DNA of 64,000 nucleotides from Candidatus Aminicenantes bacterium UBA6072 (GTDB lineage Bacteria > Acidobacteriota > Aminicenantia > UBA2199). The stretch is taken from assembly GCA_002436105.1 (NCBI GenBank), contig DIXU01000009.1, positions 310,001 to 374,000 on the forward strand, written 5' to 3'. The notes under the pieces were generated by a model. That model did not search any database and was not told the origin of the DNA. It saw nothing but the letters and a program-made list of their open reading frames with translations. The translations under genes were made by a program, and so were the position numbers. Shown one piece after another: positions 60,618 to 64,000 of the stretch (its first letter is position 1; every line of letters starts with the position of its first letter).

Positions 60618-61960
60618 ACTGGAAGAAGATCCTCGCCCTGGCACTCCTGCTGGCCGTCCTGGCCATGGCCATCGTCTACCTCGAGCGAAAGGAAAAGGGG
60701 CGGCAGGCATCCGAGGGGATACTGTTCGCCATCGCCGCCGATGCGATCGACCGAATCGAACTGCGCAACCCGGAGGGCGATTTCGTCTTCACCCGCCGCG
60801 AGCCGCTGTGGCAGATGGAGAAGCCGCTGGCGGCCAAGGCCGACAAGGTGGCGCTGGAAAGCATCCTGGATCATTTCTCGCGCCTGCAGTACGACCGGCT
60901 GGTGGCCGAGGAAGCCGGCGACCTGAAGGCGTTCGGGCTGGACACGCCGGGGATCGAGTTGAAGCTCTTCGCCAAGGGCCAGCCGGCGGCCACCATTGCC
61001 CTGGGCGTCAAGAACACCCTCGACGACTCCTCCTACGCCAAGCTGGCCGGAGACGGGCGGGTGGTCTCCATCGCCGCCTTCAAGCGCCAGGACCTGGAAA
61101 AAGGGCTGCTGGCCTTTCGCGACAAGAAATTCTTCGCCCTCGACCCCCTGGCCGTTACCTCCCTGGAATTCCGCATCGGGAATGCCGCCGTCTCCCTGGC
61201 GAAAAAGGATGACCGCTGGTTCCTGGAAAAGCCCTTTTTCTCGCTGGCCAGGGAATCGCGCATCAGCGAACTCCTCGCGGCCGCCTCGCAGCTGGAGGCC
61301 ACGTCGTTCGCCCCGGCGGGGGAAGCCGGGGAGCGGGCGGCCTTCGGCCTGGACACGCCGTTGCTGACGGCCGAGTTCCATACGCCCTCGGGATCGCGGC
61401 GGATCGCGGTCGGGCGGCAGGGCGAGTCGCATTTCGCACTCGTTGACGGCTCCAGCGAGGCCTGCGGCATCTCCGGCGACTTCGCGGGGAAATTCGCCGC
61501 CGACGCCGTTGCCTGGCGCGAGAACAAGGTGGCCCGCTTCTTCGCCTACGACGCCCGCGAGATTTCCTTCCAGCAGGGGGCGTTCCGCTTCGCGCTGCGC
61601 AAGGACGAGGCCGGGAACTGGGATTTCCTGCCGCCGCGGCCCGGAATGAAGCCTGACGGTGAAAAGGTCGACTCCCTGCTGACCGTCCTGTCCGGCCTCG
61701 AGGCCACGGATTTCTACGACGAGCCCGGCGCCCTGCCCGTTGTCGCGGCGCGCGTCGTCATCCGGACCGAGGACCAGGTCGATCCCGAACAGCGCCGCGA
61801 GACGGTATTGGAGTTCGGCGCCGCTGCAGGGGAGACGGTGATCGTTCGCGACCCTTCCCTGCCTTATTCGTACCGGGTCCGGCGCGAAACGATCGAGAAG
61901 CTCCCCGCCAAGATCGAGGACATCGCCGCCGCGCCTCCCCCTCCCCGGGCTGAAAAATAA
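60614..61960 (+). CDS. DUF4340 domain protein
   Basis: 448 residues. Starts at GTG 60614 overlapping the GldG-like stop. N-terminal membrane anchor (KKILALALLLAVLAMAIVYL), then two DUF4340-type repeats (about 30-190 and 200-430), each with an LRNPEGDFVFTRRE...W.M.KPLAAKAD pattern and a later FGLDTP. Standard last member of the GldA-F-G-DUF4340 operon, on the outer face of the membrane. Function of the family is unknown. Ends with a Pro-rich tail. Confidence 0.88.
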   Translation: MNWKKILALALLLAVLAMAIVYLERKEKGRQASEGILFAIAADAIDRIELRNPEGDFVFTRREPLWQMEKPLAAKADKVALESILDHFSRLQYDRLVAEEAGDLKAFGLDTPGIELKLFAKGQPAATIALGVKNTLDDSSYAKLAGDGRVVSIAAFKRQDLEKGLLAFRDKKFFALDPLAVTSLEFRIGNAAVSLAKKDDRWFLEKPFFSLARESRISELLAAASQLEATSFAPAGEAGERAAFGLDTPLLTAEFHTPSGSRRIAVGRQGESHFALVDGSSEACGISGDFAGKFAADAVAWRENKVARFFAYDAREISFQQGAFRFALRKDEAGNWDFLPPRPGMKPDGEKVDSLLTVLSGLEATDFYDEPGALPVVAARVVIRTEDQVDPEQRRETVLEFGAAAGETVIVRDPSLPYSYRVRRETIEKLPAKIEDIAAAPPPPRAEK

Positions 61961-61966
61961 GCAAAG

Positions 61967-61994
61967 TTGAAATCCGGAAAACTTGTACTATAAT
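61967..61994 (+). promoter_or_regulatory. Sigma-70-like promoter upstream of the second ECF sigma gene
   Basis: TTGAAA (61967-61972), 16 bp, TATAAT (61989-61994), leaving a leader of about 145 nt that contains a short ORF. Confidence 0.8.
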
Positions 61995-62037
61995 GATTTT
62001 ATCTCTCTCATTACCTATCTCTCCGTTTGGAGGGGAG

Positions 62038-62151
62038 ATGGAAAGGGTTTCGCCGGCAGGCCGGCCCCCGTTTTTCAAGAAAACCGCCGTCCCGGACCCG
62101 CAATGCAACTTTCCCCGCCCGCGATGCATCTTAGTGGACAGAAATGGATGA
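62038..62151 (+). CDS. Possible 37-residue leader ORF overlapping the ECF sigma start
   Basis: ATG behind GGAGGGGAG; starts MERVSPAGRPPFFKKTAV and contains two Cys. Its TGA (62149-62151) lies inside the first codons of the sigma gene (ATG 62144), which lacks a good Shine-Dalgarno of its own. A leader peptide or translational-coupling ORF would explain this; no homology recognised. Confidence 0.4.
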   Translation: MERVSPAGRPPFFKKTAVPDPQCNFPRPRCILVDRNG

Positions 62152-62677
62152 CCTGATCGCCAAGCTCAAAGAGGGAAATGAAGCCGCTTTCAAGGAAGTG
62201 ATGGCCATGTACAAGAAGCCGATATTCCATTACCTGAGCCTGCTGCTGGGCGACCGGCAGGCGGCGGAGGAGCTGACGCAGGACACGTTCGTCAAGGTCT
62301 ATTTCAAGGCCCACACGCTGAAATGCGACAATGCGCAGGCCGCCAAGGCCTGGATCTACACCATCGCCACCAACCTGGCGCGCAGCGAGTTCCGCAAGCA
62401 GCGCATCCGGCGTGTCTTTTCCCTCTCCGACCTGAACGAGGGGCAGGCGTCCTATCATCCCGATGTCGAGGGCAAGCTGCTGGCCGAGCAGCTGCTGGCC
62501 ATGGTACCGGAAAAATGGCGCGTGCCGCTGGTCATGAAGGAAATGGACAACTTCTCCTTCGAAGAGATCGCCCGCGCGCTGAACAAGCCCATCGGCACGG
62601 TCAAATCCATGGTTTTTCGGGGCAAGGACCACCTGAAGAAGCAATGCCTCGAAATGGAGGGAGCATCTCATGCATGA
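62144..62677 (+). CDS. ECF-subfamily RNA polymerase sigma factor
   Basis: 177 residues. Region 2 contains GNEAAFKEVMAMYKKPIFHY, DRQAAEELTQDTFVKVYFK and AKAWIYTIATNLARSEFRK; region 4 contains PEKWRVPLVMKEMDNFSFEE and IARALNKPIGTVKSMVFRGK. It overlaps by 8 bp the gene for a small single-pass membrane protein that may be its anti-sigma, followed by an HtrA-like protein, an arrangement reminiscent of sigma-E/RseA/DegP envelope stress units. Confidence 0.9.
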   Translation: MDDLIAKLKEGNEAAFKEVMAMYKKPIFHYLSLLLGDRQAAEELTQDTFVKVYFKAHTLKCDNAQAAKAWIYTIATNLARSEFRKQRIRRVFSLSDLNEGQASYHPDVEGKLLAEQLLAMVPEKWRVPLVMKEMDNFSFEEIARALNKPIGTVKSMVFRGKDHLKKQCLEMEGASHA

Positions 62678-63017
62678 CTGGCAGCTTATCTTTGAGGCAC
62701 GCGACGCAGAAAACGGGCCCGGCGCCGATTTCGAGGGGCGGGTCTTTGCCAAGATCCACAGGAAAAAGCTGCAGCGCAAGGTCGGTCTCGGCCTGGCGGC
62801 CGCCAGCGCTGCCGCGACCGTGCTGATCCTGGCCCTTTTCCAGCCCTTCCGCCCGGCGGCCGCCCGCGGACCGCTCCAGGCCGCGGACAAGGTGGAGATT
62901 CCCGTGAGCGAGGAGCTGTTCTTTTCGACCTCCAACAGCCGCACTCGCTATACCCTGCAGCCGGTGGCGCTGGGCGATGGGGCCGAGACGCCGCAGGCGT
63001 CCCTGAACCAGATCTAG
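62670..63017 (+). CDS. Small single-pass membrane protein, putative anti-sigma factor
   Basis: 115 residues. A short cytoplasmic part (1-37, RDAENGPGADFEGRVFAKI), one membrane helix (about 40-60, GLGLAAASAAATVLILALF) and an extracytoplasmic tail of about 55 residues. No zinc motif. Cotranscribed and overlapping with the ECF sigma gene, which is the main reason for the anti-sigma suggestion. Confidence 0.6.
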   Translation: MHDWQLIFEARDAENGPGADFEGRVFAKIHRKKLQRKVGLGLAAASAAATVLILALFQPFRPAAARGPLQAADKVEIPVSEELFFSTSNSRTRYTLQPVALGDGAETPQASLNQI

Positions 63018-63026
63018 GAGACGAAC

Positions 63027-64000
63027 ATGAAAAAAATGCTGTTCATCATACTGATCCTGGTGCTGCTCTGGTACGCTCCAGGGCTTCACGCCATGCCGCC
63101 GGGGGATGAACGCGGCAGCGCAACCGATCCCATCGACGACATCGAGAGCCGGATCCGCGGCATCCTTGACAAGGTATCCCCCTCCCTGGTGAAGGTCATC
63201 GCCGAGAACGGCAGGAAGTACGTCGCCAGCGGCATCGCCCTGGAGGACGGGCTGGTCATCACCACGGCGCTGGTCACCAAGCACCCGTTCACGAAGCTGG
63301 CGGTGGAGACCACCCGGGGCGAGCGGATCGCCGCCCGTGTCGCCGGCCAGGACAACCACTCCGGGCTGACCCTGCTGCGCCTGCAAAAAGGGAAACTGCC
63401 GACCCTGTCCCCTGCCGGACCGGCCCAGGTAGGCAGCTGGGTGGCGCTGGTCGGCCTGTTCTACGAGAAATTCCCGGCCATATCCCAGGGCATCGTCAGC
63501 AGCCTGGGCGAGAACGAACTGATCCTCAACGCCCCGGTCGCGCCCGGCGCGGCCGGCGGGGCCGTGGTCAACAAGAACGGCGAGCTGCTGGGCGTCATCC
63601 GCGGCAGCGTCGGCTTTTCCTTCACCCCCGACCTGACCTTCAAGGACCACTCGGCGTCCATCCAGGTCAGCGGCCGCCGCAGCGAGAGCGGCGGCCTGTG
63701 CTACGCCATCCCCATCGCGCCGGTGCGGCGCCTGGCCGAAAAAATGAAGACCTCCGGCAAGATCATCCCCGGCTGGCTGGGGGTCGTCTTCATCGAGGAC
63801 ACGAACCAGGTCCAGGAAGCCTACCCGGGATCGCCGGCGGCCAAGGCCGGGATCGCCGGCGGCGACCGCATCGTGAAACTCGCCGGCAAGCAGGTCGGCA
63901 ACTGGAAGGAGATCGTTTCCGCGCTCGCGTTCCGTTTTGCCGGCGACAAGGTCGACGTCACCGTCAGCCGGGGAAGCAAGGAGCTGCGCTTGGACGTGGT
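63027..64000 (+). CDS. HtrA/DegP-like protein lacking the catalytic triad (3' truncated)
   Basis: The frame runs off the window. Signal peptide (MKKMLFIILILVLLWYAPGL), then a trypsin-like HtrA fold: VSPSLVKVIAENGRKYVASG, EDGLVITTALVTKH, QDNHSGLTLLRL and PVAPGAAGGAVVNKNGELLG, followed by a PDZ domain (about 240 onward: GWLGVVF, YPGSPAAKAGIAGGDRIVKL). All three catalytic positions differ: His of TNNHV is Leu82 (TTALV), Asp of TDLALL is Gly (SGLTLL), and Ser of GNSGGP is Ala176 (GAAGGA). So it should be a non-proteolytic chaperone or sensor. AGGAG precedes the ATG. Third gene of the ECF sigma unit. Confidence 0.85.
   Translation, partial: MKKMLFIILILVLLWYAPGLHAMPPGDERGSATDPIDDIESRIRGILDKVSPSLVKVIAENGRKYVASGIALEDGLVITTALVTKHPFTKLAVETTRGERIAARVAGQDNHSGLTLLRLQKGKLPTLSPAGPAQVGSWVALVGLFYEKFPAISQGIVSSLGENELILNAPVAPGAAGGAVVNKNGELLGVIRGSVGFSFTPDLTFKDHSASIQVSGRRSESGGLCYAIPIAPVRRLAEKMKTSGKIIPGWLGVVFIEDTNQVQEAYPGSPAAKAGIAGGDRIVKLAGKQVGNWKEIVSALAFRFAGDKVDVTVSRGSKELRLDV

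Overview
The window is a GC-rich, densely packed bacterial chromosome segment with both ends cut inside genes. Signal peptides, lipoboxes, a heme-containing beta-barrel, T2SS-like and EPS sugar-nucleotide genes point to a diderm (Gram-negative type) bacterium. Gene content and style (S74 tail-fibre-like surface proteins, Kre9-type Ig domains, leaderless genes) would suit an uncultured lineage such as Aminicenantes/Acidobacteriota, but that placement is a guess.

Layout. 1-7500: a giant 5'-truncated surface protein with a C-terminal lipase domain, then a kelch lipoprotein and the debris of a second copy of the pair; most of this block is clearly AT-richer. 7540-13400: ZIP transporter, a hidden LysW-like carrier protein overlapping a homocitrate-synthase/NifV-like gene, a divergent ACT-domain protein, and an M29 peptidase / membrane metallopeptidase / GIY-YIG operon. 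13430-17050: two tandem S74 surface proteins. 17240-23710: GyrI-like protein, Kef-type antiporter, a HAL-family lyase with an Ala-Cys-Gly MIO triad, and HtpG. 23750-28900: two Kre9-type secreted proteins flanking a pentaheme cytochrome and a heme-bearing outer-membrane barrel. 28990-32680: EamA transporter and an ECF sigma/anti-sigma operon closed by a textbook terminator. 32900-38710: Band-7 protein, CoaE, TPR protein, CysS, TrmJ-like methylase and prfB with its programmed +1 frameshift. 38840-46890: an exopolysaccharide precursor operon (epimerase, UGD, GlmS, RfbA, RfbD, secreted glycosidase). 47150-53210: serine hydrolase, MutS, RecD2. 53400-61960: HAD phosphatase, pseudopilin-like protein, EIIA-like protein, ArgS and a gliding-type ABC export operon. 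62000-64000: ECF sigma, small membrane protein and an HtrA-like protein lacking its catalytic triad, cut by the window end.

Themes: sigma-70-like promoters are unusually easy to see, and at least four genes show -10 boxes exactly 6 nt before ATG, indicating leaderless mRNAs. Two ECF sigma genes are each preceded by a short ORF overlapping the sigma start. The most novel items are the LysW-like/homocitrate-synthase pair, the leaderless set, the pseudo-HtrA protein and the cytochrome/barrel locus.
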